Assembly: GCA_900540365.1 (NCBI GenBank)
Contig: UQFN01000013.1
Span: forward strand, 1-31,118
DNA length: 31,118 nt
Reading direction: 5' to 3'
Origin: an uncultured Mollicutes bacterium
GTDB taxonomy: Bacteria; Bacillota_I; Bacilli_A; RFN20; CAG-826
The translations under genes were made by a program, and so were the position numbers. The notes below the pieces were generated by a model. It was not told where the DNA came from and made no database searches. It saw nothing but the letters and a program-made list of their open reading frames with translations. Positions 1 to 6,940 of this stretch are shown piece by piece. Numbering within the stretch: the stretch's first letter is position 1; each line of letters starts with the position of its first letter.

Positions 1-4
1 ATTT

Positions 5-49
5 AAAAACCCCTTTCACTAAACTAAGTTTGTCCAGTAAAAGGGGTAC
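5..49 (-). terminator. Rho-independent terminator after tRNA-Glu
   Basis: Read on the minus strand, ACCCCTTT pairs with AAAGGGGT, with inner pairing ACT/AGT and AAAC/GTTT, followed by a run of five T. It begins ten bases past the encoded CCA of tRNA-Glu, so it most likely ends that transcript. Confidence 0.8.
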
Positions 50-58
50 ATTTCAGAA

Positions 59-135
59 TGGTACTCTGTACGGGATTCGGACCCGTGAATGACGCCTTGA
101 GAGGGCGTTGAGTTAAGCCACTTCTCCAACAGAGC
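59..135 (-). tRNA. tRNA-Glu (anticodon CUC)
   Basis: The cloverleaf folds fully: acceptor GCTCTGT/ACAGAGT, D stem GAG/CTC, anticodon stem ACGCC/GGCGT with loop CTCTCAA (anticodon CTC at 34-36, T33, A37), a five-base variable loop, T stem ACGGG/CCCGT, discriminator A73 and encoded CCA. Overall layout resembles bacterial tRNA-Glu. Two oddities are visible: position 1 pairs as G-U with position 72, and the T loop reads TCCGAAT, so position 55 is C instead of the usual U. In AT-rich genomes a UUC tRNA normally reads both Glu codons, so this CUC species is probably a second, specialised isoacceptor. It lies just downstream of gltX, separated by a hairpin. Confidence 0.88.
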
Positions 136-143
136 ATGTTAAT

Positions 144-149
144 ATTATA
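144..149 (-). promoter_or_regulatory. Putative -10 box of tRNA-Glu
   Basis: A perfect TATAAT on the minus strand lies eight bases before the mature 5' end of tRNA-Glu. No good -35 box is visible, so the assignment rests on the -10 sequence and its position. Confidence 0.45.
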
Positions 150-168
150 TTGTATTTAAATCTAAATT

Positions 169-196
169 AAAAGCACATAAATTATGCGCTTTTTTT
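169..196 (-). terminator. Hairpin terminator between gltX and tRNA-Glu
   Basis: AAAAGCACAT pairs with ATGCGCTTTT around a five-base loop, with one A-C mismatch. The T-run is better on the plus strand (seven T) than on the minus strand (four T), so it may work in both directions. It lies downstream of the gltX stop and would end or weaken gltX transcription before the tRNA. Confidence 0.55.
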
Positions 197-244
197 AATT
201 AAATTTAATAAAAATAGTTTAGATTTAAAAGGTTTTTAATAAAA

Positions 245-1912
245 TTAAAGACTTTTAATAAAGTTTAAAATTCTAAATGTAACTTCTTCTTTATCTAATA
301 TTTTCATAATCGAAAATAAATTAGGAGTAACATTTCTTAAAGTTAATGCTACACGTAAAATTTCACAGGCATCATTAACATTTCCTACATAATTAGAAGG
401 ATTTAATTTATATTCTTTATTATCTAAGCAAAAATTAAATTTACTAGCAACTTCTTTAACATTATTAAACCATTCATTTTCAGTTTCAAAATTAATAAAG
501 TCTCTTTTAATATATTCATTTAAGAAGTTAACAATAACTTCTTTAGTTAAAGTTTCTTTAAATTTAAATTTAAAGTCTTTAGACATCTTTAAATATATAT
601 CATGATCAAAAAATTTAATTAAAGGATAAATATCACTATATTTAGCATAATCTTTACGAGGATTTTTCTTTTCTCTTTCAATATTTAATATTTCTTTAAA
701 TCTAGGATAATCTTTATCAATAAACTTTAAAAATTCTTCATCATATTTTAAAGCGTAGTTTCTTGCTTTAGCACTAATTTCTTCTTTAGTCATCTTAGCT
801 AAAATTTCTTTAGAATAAAAATTTAATTTATCAATATCAAATAAAGCACCATCTAAACTCATCTTCTTTAAATTAAATTTAAAAGAATCTAAATCATAGT
901 TTTTAGTTGCTACAATATAATCTTCATAATTAGAATTAGCAATTGTCATTAAATAAACTAATAAAGCATGAGGTTCATAACCTTCTTTTAAAAAGTAATC
1001 GACACTAGCTTCAGGATCTTTTCTTTTAGATAATTTTCTTTTATTTCCATTATCTAATTTCATAATTACTGGAAGATGAGCATATTTAGGAGCTTTAAAA
1101 TTTAAAGCTCTAAATAATTCAATATGAATTGGTAAAGATGCTAACCATTCTTCGCCTCTAGTTACTAAATTAGTATGCATAAAATAATCATCTACGACAT
1201 GAGCAAAATGATACGTAGGAAGTCCATCACTTTTCATAATGACAATATCTTGATCATTTTCACTAATTTCAAGATCTCCTCTAATTTCATCATGAACTTT
1301 AACTTTATTTAAATGATTACCACTACTTCTAAATCTAATAACATAAGGTTTGCCTTCTTTAATTAATTTAATAGCTTCATCAACACTTAAATTTCTATAA
1401 ATTGCATATTTTCCATAATAGCCAGTATTTTCTTTTAGAGCAGTTTGTTTTTCTCTTAATAAAGCAAGTTCTTCTTCACTAGCAAAACAAGGATAAGCTA
1501 AACCTTTAATTAACATCTCTTTAATAACAATTTCATAAATATCTTTTCTTAAAGATTGTTTATAAGGACCATAATTTCCTTCTTCTTTATTACCTAAATA
1601 TCCTTCATTAGGAACTATATTAAACTCTTTAAGTTGATTAATTAAATGTTCACCACTACCTTCTATTTCTCGTTTAGTATCAGTATCTTCTAGACGTGTA
1701 TAAAATACACCTTTAGTGTCACGAGCAATCTTATAAGCAACTAAAGAAGTAAATAAACTTCCTGTATGAAGAAAACCAGTTGGTGAAGGAGCAAATCTAG
1801 TAACTTTTGCTCCTTCAATTAAGTTTCTTTCAGGATATTTATTTTTTAAATCTTCGATAGTTAAATTCACTTTTGGAAAGATTAAATTAGCAAGTTCAAT
1901 ATTTGATGACAT
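245..1912 (-). CDS. gltX: Glutamyl-tRNA synthetase, long clostridial-type form
   Basis: Charges tRNA with glutamate in the cytoplasm. The class I signatures are clear: the HIGH-type motif FLHTG near residues 47-51 after RFAPSPTG, and the KMSKS-type KLSKR near residue 294. At 555 residues it is longer than the usual 480-500 and matches the longer form known from Clostridia, with the conserved stretches SDGLPTYHFAHVVDD and PRKDYAKYSD. The start is supported by AAGGAG nine bases upstream. With GatCAB and AsnRS encoded nearby and no GlnRS in the window, it is probably non-discriminating, also charging tRNA-Gln with Glu for transamidation; that is inference. It is divergent from tRNA-Gly and upstream of tRNA-Glu. 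Confidence 0.97.
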   Translation of the reverse strand: MSSNIELANLIFPKVNLTIEDLKNKYPERNLIEGAKVTRFAPSPTGFLHTGSLFTSLVAYKIARDTKGVFYTRLEDTDTKREIEGSGEHLINQLKEFNIVPNEGYLGNKEEGNYGPYKQSLRKDIYEIVIKEMLIKGLAYPCFASEEELALLREKQTALKENTGYYGKYAIYRNLSVDEAIKLIKEGKPYVIRFRSSGNHLNKVKVHDEIRGDLEISENDQDIVIMKSDGLPTYHFAHVVDDYFMHTNLVTRGEEWLASLPIHIELFRALNFKAPKYAHLPVIMKLDNGNKRKLSKRKDPEASVDYFLKEGYEPHALLVYLMTIANSNYEDYIVATKNYDLDSFKFNLKKMSLDGALFDIDKLNFYSKEILAKMTKEEISAKARNYALKYDEEFLKFIDKDYPRFKEILNIEREKKNPRKDYAKYSDIYPLIKFFDHDIYLKMSKDFKFKFKETLTKEVIVNFLNEYIKRDFINFETENEWFNNVKEVASKFNFCLDNKEYKLNPSNYVGNVNDACEILRVALTLRNVTPNLFSIMKILDKEEVTFRILNFIKSL

Positions 1913-1928
1913 TTTTTAAAACTCCTTC

Positions 1929-1958
1929 TTGAAATTATATTTAAGTTTATAATATAAT
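1929..1958 (+). promoter_or_regulatory. Promoter of tRNA-Gly
   Basis: TTGAAA at 1929-1934 and TATAAT at 1953-1958 are 18 bases apart, placing the transcription start a few bases before the mature tRNA 5' end at 1969. The -35 box touches the ribosome-binding region of the divergent gltX. Confidence 0.7.
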
Positions 1959-1968
1959 AATTAAGCAC

Positions 1969-2042
1969 GCAGGTGTAGTTCAGTGGTAGAACACTACCTT
2001 GCCAAGGTAGTTATGCGGGTTCGATTCCCGTCACCTGCTCCA
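1969..2042 (+). tRNA. tRNA-Gly (anticodon GCC)
   Basis: A canonical cloverleaf: acceptor GCAGGTG/CACCTGC, D stem GTTC/GAAC, anticodon stem CTACC/GGTAG with loop TTGCCAA (anticodon GCC), T loop TTCGATT, discriminator T and encoded CCA. It has its own promoter and terminator, so it is a single-gene unit, and it is the only plus-strand tRNA here. Confidence 0.97.
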
Positions 2043-2054
2043 TTTAAATTAAAT

Positions 2055-2077
2055 AGCCGATTTAAACGGCTTTTTTT
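2055..2077 (+). terminator. Terminator of tRNA-Gly
   Basis: AGCCG pairs with CGGCT around a short AT loop and is followed by seven T. It begins 12 bases after the tRNA CCA. The hairpin could also stop minus-strand transcripts leaving the membrane-protein gene that ends at 2200, though the T-run on that side is poor. Confidence 0.85.
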
Positions 2078-2123
2078 ATTTATTTAGACTTTAATAAAAT
2101 ATATTTTATTAATAATAAAGCCC

Positions 2124-2158
2124 AGCAAATACAATAGCATTATTTTTATTAATTTGCT
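2124..2158 (-). terminator. Weak hairpin downstream of the membrane-protein gene
   Basis: AGCAAAT and ATTTGCT form a 7-bp inverted repeat with a long AT-rich loop, about 40 bases past the stop of the minus-strand gene ending at 2200. The T-run is poor, so its role as a terminator is tentative. Confidence 0.25.
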
Positions 2159-2199
2159 AATAGATAATTTAATTATTTAATACTTATTAGTTTTAAGGA

Positions 2200-3381
2200 T
2201 TATTCTTTTTTATCATTATCTTCTTTAGTATTAGAAGTGTCTTTATCTTCGCTAGGTTTTACTTCATCTTCTTTATTAACTTCTTTATTTTTATCTAGAT
2301 ACTCTTCAAATTTTTTTAAACTTTCTTCATTTTTTCTTAAAGCTTCTTGTTGAGCTGCGTTAAAGTTTTCATAATTAGTACGCATTGTATTAATTTCACT
2401 TTTAGCAAAGTTAACAAATGTTTCAATAAAAGTATTTGCATATTTTGGATAAATTTCTGCATATAAATTAAAACTAATTGGCATAAATGGTAAAAGGAAA
2501 ATTAAAACAATTAATAAAGTTGTAATATTTAAAACATAAAGATCTTCATTTAACTTAGGTACTAAACCAAGTAAGAAATAACTTAAACAAAAAACTAAAA
2601 CATACATTAAAGTTAAAGGGAATAAGTTTTTATAGTAATCTTTATAAAAGTTTTTACGACATCTTTTTAAACCGTTTTTAAAGATTAAACTAATTAAACG
2701 AGGATTGGCTCCATAAATCGCATTATTTAAATAATATTTAAATGTATATACATTAATTCGATTAACAAAATAATATAAAGAAAATAATAAAGCAGCAAAA
2801 TTAATATAATACATTGGATAAGCTAGAATATCTATTTTCCCACTACTAGCAAATTCGTTAAGAGCTTCATTAGCTAAATCGATGTCTTCCATTGAAACTA
2901 TATTAATTAATTCATTATAAATATCTTTCATTCCATTATAATTAACAGCAATTAAAGAATAATAAACAATTAAACCTAAAACAATTGCAGTAACTATATA
3001 AATTAAAAATGATTTTAAAATCGTATTATAAACTGATAAAGTCCCTTTAATTGGTTGACGATTACCAATTAAATAAGTTTTTAAAAAGTTTTTAACGTTA
3101 ACATCATTTTTACGATTGGTTTCAAGTACACTATTACTTGCAAAATAACTATAAATTAAAGGTGAAATTAAGTTAAATAAAATTGAAATAATAAATACTG
3201 CAAATAAAAAAGAAAATATTCCTAAAAATGAATATAGTAAACTAGCAATAGAAAGTTGAATTAAAGAATTAAATAAATATAAAATTCCATATACTGCTAA
3301 TAAACATAAAGAAATTACTCCACTAAATTGGAGCGTATAAGGAAATTTCTTAAAAAACTTTTTATAAATACTACTTATCAT
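2200..3381 (-). CDS. Polytopic membrane protein with charged cytoplasmic tail, unknown function
   Basis: I do not recognise this family. The 393-residue protein has about six hydrophobic segments (roughly residues 18-38, 45-75, 120-148, 185-205, 250-275 and 282-305). A hydrophilic stretch with a conserved look (NRKNDVNVKNFLKTYLIGNR) lies between the second and third segments. After the last segment come about 85 residues of charged, probably helical sequence ending in a very acidic and lysine-rich tail (from about 340), which should be cytoplasmic. It starts eight bases after the NERD-like gene, so the two are likely co-transcribed and may work at the same membrane. It could be an envelope or transport-related protein; nothing in it shows catalysis. 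Confidence 0.8.
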   Translation of the reverse strand: MISSIYKKFFKKFPYTLQFSGVISLCLLAVYGILYLFNSLIQLSIASLLYSFLGIFSFLFAVFIISILFNLISPLIYSYFASNSVLETNRKNDVNVKNFLKTYLIGNRQPIKGTLSVYNTILKSFLIYIVTAIVLGLIVYYSLIAVNYNGMKDIYNELINIVSMEDIDLANEALNEFASSGKIDILAYPMYYINFAALLFSLYYFVNRINVYTFKYYLNNAIYGANPRLISLIFKNGLKRCRKNFYKDYYKNLFPLTLMYVLVFCLSYFLLGLVPKLNEDLYVLNITTLLIVLIFLLPFMPISFNLYAEIYPKYANTFIETFVNFAKSEINTMRTNYENFNAAQQEALRKNEESLKKFEEYLDKNKEVNKEDEVKPSEDKDTSNTKEDNDKKE

Positions 3382-3389
3382 AACTTCAC

Positions 3390-4025
3390 CTAACTTCGAC
3401 TATAAATATCCTTTGCGATTTCTTTAACTTCACGATCAAGTTTTTCTAAATTAAACTTACTAACTTTTCTTTTTTCAATATTTTTAATTACCTTTAATAA
3501 ATCTTTTTTCTTGCAAATAATTGTACTACTATCGCTTAAATTTTCCATATGATCAATTTTTGCTAAGTTATTAACTACTACAATTGAAATAATGTAATTT
3601 CGATTAATATTTTTTAAACTAGAAAATTTATCACAACGAATATTATTTAAATAAAGAGGATTATTAATAGTTTCTTTTTCACCTTTATAAGTAAAAGATT
3701 CCCAAACTGATTCCTCTTTATTTGGCTTAATTATATCACTATAAACTTTATCGCTAATGACATATATATATTTATCAGAAAATAAAATATGATCTAACTT
3801 AGCTACTAAATTATTATTACTAATTAAAGGAAAATTATTAATTAAATAAAAATCACGTTCCATTGCTAAGTTATATAAAATTTTATATATTTTTTTATTA
3901 AAATTTCTTTTATCAAAATAAGAAATAATAAATGGTAAAGCATATAAAAAAACTACTAATAAAGTTAAAATTATTATTAGAAAAATTAAAAATAAGTAGT
4001 TTTTAAATATCGATAAATAAATCAT
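3390..4025 (-). CDS. Membrane-anchored protein with degenerate NERD (nuclease-related) domain
   Basis: The 211-residue protein begins with one or two hydrophobic segments (about residues 9-37) and continues as a soluble domain resembling NERD. The visible cues are DHILFSDKYIYVISDK (residues 78-93), a tryptophan at 108 and NPLYLN at 122-127, in the same order as the family's DH..SP.G.FVIE.K, W and NP..QN. In active NERD domains a glutamate precedes the lysine in the ExK triad; here that position is Ser91, so nuclease activity is doubtful. Known NERD proteins are often membrane-bound and of unclear role. The gene starts one base before deoD ends at 4027 and is followed closely by a polytopic membrane protein. 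The family call is by eye from divergent sequence. Confidence 0.6.
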   Translation of the reverse strand: MIYLSIFKNYLFLIFLIIILTLLVVFLYALPFIISYFDKRNFNKKIYKILYNLAMERDFYLINNFPLISNNNLVAKLDHILFSDKYIYVISDKVYSDIIKPNKEESVWESFTYKGEKETINNPLYLNNIRCDKFSSLKNINRNYIISIVVVNNLAKIDHMENLSDSSTIICKKKDLLKVIKNIEKRKVSKFNLEKLDREVKEIAKDIYSRS

Positions 4026-4026
4026 C

Positions 4027-4734
4027 TTATGCCAAAGTTAAAGCGAGTTTAAACATTTTATCAAGTTTACTTTGTCTTTCTTCTTGAGTTAAATCCTTTT
4101 CATCTTTATTAACGAATGTATCACTAACAGTTAAAATACATAAAGCTTTCTTTTTAAGTCTCATAGCATTAATAAATAAACCATATGATTCCATTTCAAC
4201 ACCTAAAAGACCTAAATTAGCCCATTTTTTATAATATTCTTTATCAGCATCATAAAAAATATCACTACTAAAAATTGGGCCTACATGAACATTTAATCCT
4301 AATGCTTTACTATTTTCATAAGCTTTTAACATTAAGTTAAAATCACTACAAGGAGCAAGTGTAGCACCTTTTAAATCAAATTGACTTGCATAATTAGAAT
4401 TAGATGAAGCACTTGTTGCAATTATAACATCGCCAACATGAACTTCTTTTTGATATGAACCACATGTTCCAATTCGAATAATATTTTCTACGCCATATTC
4501 ATTAAATAATTCATAGGAGTATATTCCAATTGAAGGAACACCCATTCCACTAGCCATGATACTAACTTCTCTTCCGTCAAAAGTTTTACCAGTAAAAGCT
4601 AAAATTCCTCTAACATTACTTACTTCTTTATATTCTTTTAAGTAATTTTCAGCAATGTATTTTGCTCTTAAAGGATCTCCTGGCATTAAGACAGTTTTAG
4701 CAAATACTGCATCATTTTTAATATGTGTTGACAT
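4027..4734 (-). CDS. deoD: Purine nucleoside phosphorylase, DeoD type
   Basis: Splits purine nucleosides with phosphate to free base and (deoxy)ribose-1-phosphate, for salvage. Family signatures are strong: MPGDPLRAKYIAENYL near the N-terminus, the phosphate-binding RIGTCGS, GVEMES for ribose binding, and VSDTF with the catalytic aspartate. I start it at the ATG at 4734, six bases after a perfect AGGAGG (4741-4746) and matching the usual MSTHI N-terminus; a longer reading from 4752 would put the ribosome-binding site inside the coding sequence. The upstream NUDIX gene stops at 4745, so the two form an operon and may both act on nucleotides. Confidence 0.96.
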   Translation of the reverse strand: MSTHIKNDAVFAKTVLMPGDPLRAKYIAENYLKEYKEVSNVRGILAFTGKTFDGREVSIMASGMGVPSIGIYSYELFNEYGVENIIRIGTCGSYQKEVHVGDVIIATSASSNSNYASQFDLKGATLAPCSDFNLMLKAYENSKALGLNVHVGPIFSSDIFYDADKEYYKKWANLGLLGVEMESYGLFINAMRLKKKALCILTVSDTFVNKDEKDLTQEERQSKLDKMFKLALTLA

Positions 4735-4744
4735 AAATTTCCTC

Positions 4745-5377
4745 CTATTCAATTATAATTTTGTCATTATAAGCACAATCTATTATTTTTAACCATTCAT
4801 CTTTAGTAATTTTATTACTAAATTTTTCTGGTAATTGATCTTTTTTAAAAAATCTAACGTCATCAGTTTCATATTCATGTTCATTAAATTTTCCATCAAT
4901 TTCAGCTTTTAATAAAATTAAATATTCTGGAACAGTTGCTCTTTCAAATTTTTCTATCCCTTGTTTAAATGGGGTACGATTAAATATTCCACAAAAAGAA
5001 ACGTTTTTAATTTTAATTCCAGCTTCTTGCATACATTCATTACGAGCTGTATCCATTGGAGAATCATATAAATCACACCATCCACCTGGTAAAGAATAAC
5101 CATGGTCAATAACTTCTCTAACAAATAAAATTTCTTTTTCTTTATTAAAAACTGCTACTCTTAAACTTACATTTGGAGTAGGATAAATATTCCTTTGAAA
5201 ATAATTATGGCGGTCAAACTTAACATGCTCAAAGTTTTCTAACATTTCAAGCGATAATTTTTCAATTTGAGTATAATTTGATAAAGCGTAAGGGTCTTTT
5301 GAAAAAACTAAACCAATCTTTGAAATCGAAAGAACTTTAATAATGTAATTATAAAATTCTTGATAACTATCTTTCAT
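4745..5377 (-). CDS. NUDIX hydrolase with N-terminal helical domain
   Basis: A predicted hydrolase of nucleotide-linked diphosphates. Residues 1-60 are helical and charged, like the N-terminal domain of YjhB-type NUDIX proteins. The NUDIX box follows with GGWCDLYDSPMDTARNEC and MQEAGI. The box departs from the consensus: the first Glu is Asp, the Arg is Asn, and one Glu of the metal-binding EExG is Gln, leaving QEAG. Related N-domain NUDIX proteins also vary at the Arg position, so it may still be active. The ATG at 5377 is preferred because GAGG lies six bases upstream; it overlaps the end of cdaA by 11 bases, which suggests translational coupling. Substrate unknown. Confidence 0.85.
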   Translation of the reverse strand: MKDSYQEFYNYIIKVLSISKIGLVFSKDPYALSNYTQIEKLSLEMLENFEHVKFDRHNYFQRNIYPTPNVSLRVAVFNKEKEILFVREVIDHGYSLPGGWCDLYDSPMDTARNECMQEAGIKIKNVSFCGIFNRTPFKQGIEKFERATVPEYLILLKAEIDGKFNEHEYETDDVRFFKKDQLPEKFSNKITKDEWLKIIDCAYNDKIIIE

Positions 5378-6176
5378 TTGGTTCCTCAACTAAATCAGTT
5401 TCATTCATAATATTTTCAAATGCTTTATAAAAATTATCAGGAGAATAGTTTTCAATATTTCCATTATAAGCAATGGAAATTCTTCCAGTTTCTTCACTAA
5501 CAACTACTGTTACAGCATCACTAATTTCACTAATTCCAATAGCTGCTCTATGTCTTGAACCATATTTTCCAGTTAATGGTTTAGTAGTTGGAGTGTAATA
5601 AACACTAGCTGCTATAATTTTATCTCCTTTAATAACTACTGCTCCATCATGAAGTCTAGTTCCTGGATAAAAAATAGTAATTAATAATTCAAAAGTAACT
5701 GGAGCATCCAAATAACTTCCATTTTTAATAATATCTTTAAGTTTATCTTTTCTTTCAAAAGTTATTAATCCACCAATTTTATTTTTGCTTAAATACAAAA
5801 CAGTTTCATTAATAGTTTTATATAAACTTTCATGGTCAAAGATTTTTTCAACTTCTGGAGCTTTTTTATTAAGTTTACGAATAGACATTTTATTTGCAAA
5901 TAAATATCTGGTTTCAGCCATATTAACAAATAGAGCTAATAAAGAAATAATTGTAATTACTCCAAATAAAATGAAGCTAGTTGAATCTAATAAGAAAATG
6001 CTAGTAATGATATAAGCAATGCTAGTTAAAGAAATAATAATACGAATTAACTTTCTTTTAACAAACCAAAAAATAAAACAATTAATTAAAATGACTAAAA
6101 TAACGCTAAAAGTAAAATCAAAAATTTTAATTTGATCTTGTTGCATTAATTCAAAAATATTAGTTAATACTAGCAT
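5367..6176 (-). CDS. cdaA: Diadenylate cyclase CdaA
   Basis: Makes cyclic di-AMP from two ATP at the membrane. The 269-residue protein has three membrane segments in residues 20-87, then a short linker and the DAC domain. The DAC motifs are intact: DGA at 177-179 (in LHDGAVVI) and RHR at 208-210 (in YGSRHRAAIG). Length and layout match the CdaA/YbbP family. In most Bacillota cdaA is followed by cdaR and glmM; here the next genes are a NUDIX hydrolase and deoD, so the usual regulator is absent from this locus. TGAGG seven bases before the ATG supports the start, and an 11-bp inverted repeat lies just upstream of that site. Confidence 0.96.
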   Translation of the reverse strand: MLVLTNIFELMQQDQIKIFDFTFSVILVILINCFIFWFVKRKLIRIIISLTSIAYIITSIFLLDSTSFILFGVITIISLLALFVNMAETRYLFANKMSIRKLNKKAPEVEKIFDHESLYKTINETVLYLSKNKIGGLITFERKDKLKDIIKNGSYLDAPVTFELLITIFYPGTRLHDGAVVIKGDKIIAASVYYTPTTKPLTGKYGSRHRAAIGISEISDAVTVVVSEETGRISIAYNGNIENYSPDNFYKAFENIMNETDLVEEPNER

Positions 6177-6190
6177 ACTAAAACCTCATT

Positions 6191-6215
6191 TAATTATTAT
6201 AAAATATAATAATTA
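6191..6215 (-). repeat. Perfect inverted repeat upstream of cdaA
   Basis: TAATTATTATA and TATAATAATTA are exact reverse complements separated by AAA. The repeat ends two bases before the cdaA ribosome-binding site. It contains TATAAT-like sequence, so it may be part of the promoter, an operator, or a small 5' UTR hairpin. Low-complexity AT sequence makes chance possible. The remaining bases up to the tRNA-Arg 3' end (6216-6334) are AT-rich with no feature I can name. Confidence 0.4.
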
Positions 6216-6334
6216 TAAAATCATTAAATTAATTATTTTTTACTTTAAAAAAGTTTTTAAAATATATTATTTTTTCTAAAATTTTTAAATTTTAATTGAG
6301 TTTTGCAAGGTTTTTTAAAAAATAACTAAGTTTT

Positions 6335-6408
6335 TGGCAGGAAGTAAGCGAATCGAACGCTTAACTATAGCTTCGGAGACTATCGTTTTACCATTAAACT
6401 AACTTCCT
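6335..6408 (-). tRNA. tRNA-Arg (anticodon CCG), 5' end overlaps mgsA stop
   Basis: Cloverleaf: acceptor AGGAAGT/ACTTCCT (7 of 7 pairs), D stem GTTT/AAAC, anticodon stem ATAGT/GCTAT (closed by a U-G pair), loop CTCCGAA giving anticodon CCG with T33, T stem AAGCG/CGCTT with loop TTCGATT, discriminator G73 and encoded CCA. Reading the loop as Gly-TCC would need C33 and was rejected. It decodes CGG, a rare codon in AT-rich genomes. Its first two bases are the AG of the mgsA TAG stop, so the tRNA can only come from a transcript that also covers mgsA, unless a promoter lies inside mgsA. Confidence 0.9.
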
Positions 6409-6793
6409 AGTTTCTTGGTTTAATTTCATTATTTCTTAAAGCATTTAGCATTATTTCAGCACTAGCTTTATTAGTAGCTAAAGGGGTATTAGTAACATCA
6501 CAAAGTCTAAGTAAAGCACTAACATCAGGCTCATGAGGTTGAGCAGTTAAAGGGTCACGTAAAAAGACAACTAAATCTAATTCTTTATTTGCAATCATTG
6601 AACCTATTTGTTGATCTCCTCCAAGAGGACCACTTTTCATTCTAGTAACTTCTAAACCAGTTGCTTCACTAATTAATTTACCAGTAGTTCCTGTAGCAAC
6701 TAAATGATGTGGAGCTAAAACATCTTTATATTTAATACATAAAGCAATCATTGAAGGTTTTTCTTTATCGTGTGCGATTAATCCAATATTCAT
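6407..6793 (-). CDS. mgsA: Methylglyoxal synthase
   Basis: Converts dihydroxyacetone phosphate to methylglyoxal and phosphate, a bypass of lower glycolysis that relieves sugar-phosphate stress. The 128-residue sequence is close to the family's compact length. Visible motifs are GTTG (phosphate binding), SGPLGGDQQIG with catalytic Asp60, and QPHEPDV with His87. GAGG seven bases before the ATG supports the start. The gene sits between tRNA-Gln and tRNA-Arg, and its TAG stop shares two bases with the tRNA-Arg 5' end. Processing of the tRNA would leave this mRNA ending in a single U after the last sense codon. Confidence 0.96.
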   Translation of the reverse strand: MNIGLIAHDKEKPSMIALCIKYKDVLAPHHLVATGTTGKLISEATGLEVTRMKSGPLGGDQQIGSMIANKELDLVVFLRDPLTAQPHEPDVSALLRLCDVTNTPLATNKASAEIMLNALRNNEIKPRN

Positions 6794-6864
6794 ATCTTTT
6801 CCTCTTTTTTTCTACCTTAAATATTTTACAAAAATACTTACTAATTTTCATTAAAAATAAAAAA

Positions 6865-6940
6865 TGGCTGACGTGGCTGGACTCGAACCAGCAATTCCTT
6901 GTTTCAGAGACAAGTGACTTTACCATTTGTCTACACGTCA
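6865..6940 (-). tRNA. tRNA-Gln (anticodon CUG), 5' end is the stop codon of the upstream gene
   Basis: Cloverleaf: acceptor TGACGTG/CACGTCA (all seven pairs), D stem GAC/GTC, anticodon stem CTTGT/ACAAG with loop CTCTGAA (anticodon CTG), T stem GCTGG/CCAGC with loop TTCGAGT, discriminator G73 and encoded CCA. The U1-A72 pair and G73 are typical of bacterial tRNA-Gln. Its first three bases, TGA, are also the stop codon of the kinase gene before it. It is followed by a T-rich stretch without a hairpin and then mgsA. It is presumably charged with Glu and converted by GatCAB. Confidence 0.94.

Noticed and set aside
6335..6408. tRNA-Gly(TCC) reading of this gene
   Set aside because: That would place C at position 33. 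The loop CTCCGAA fits anticodon CCG with U33 and A37, and G73 is acceptable for Arg.
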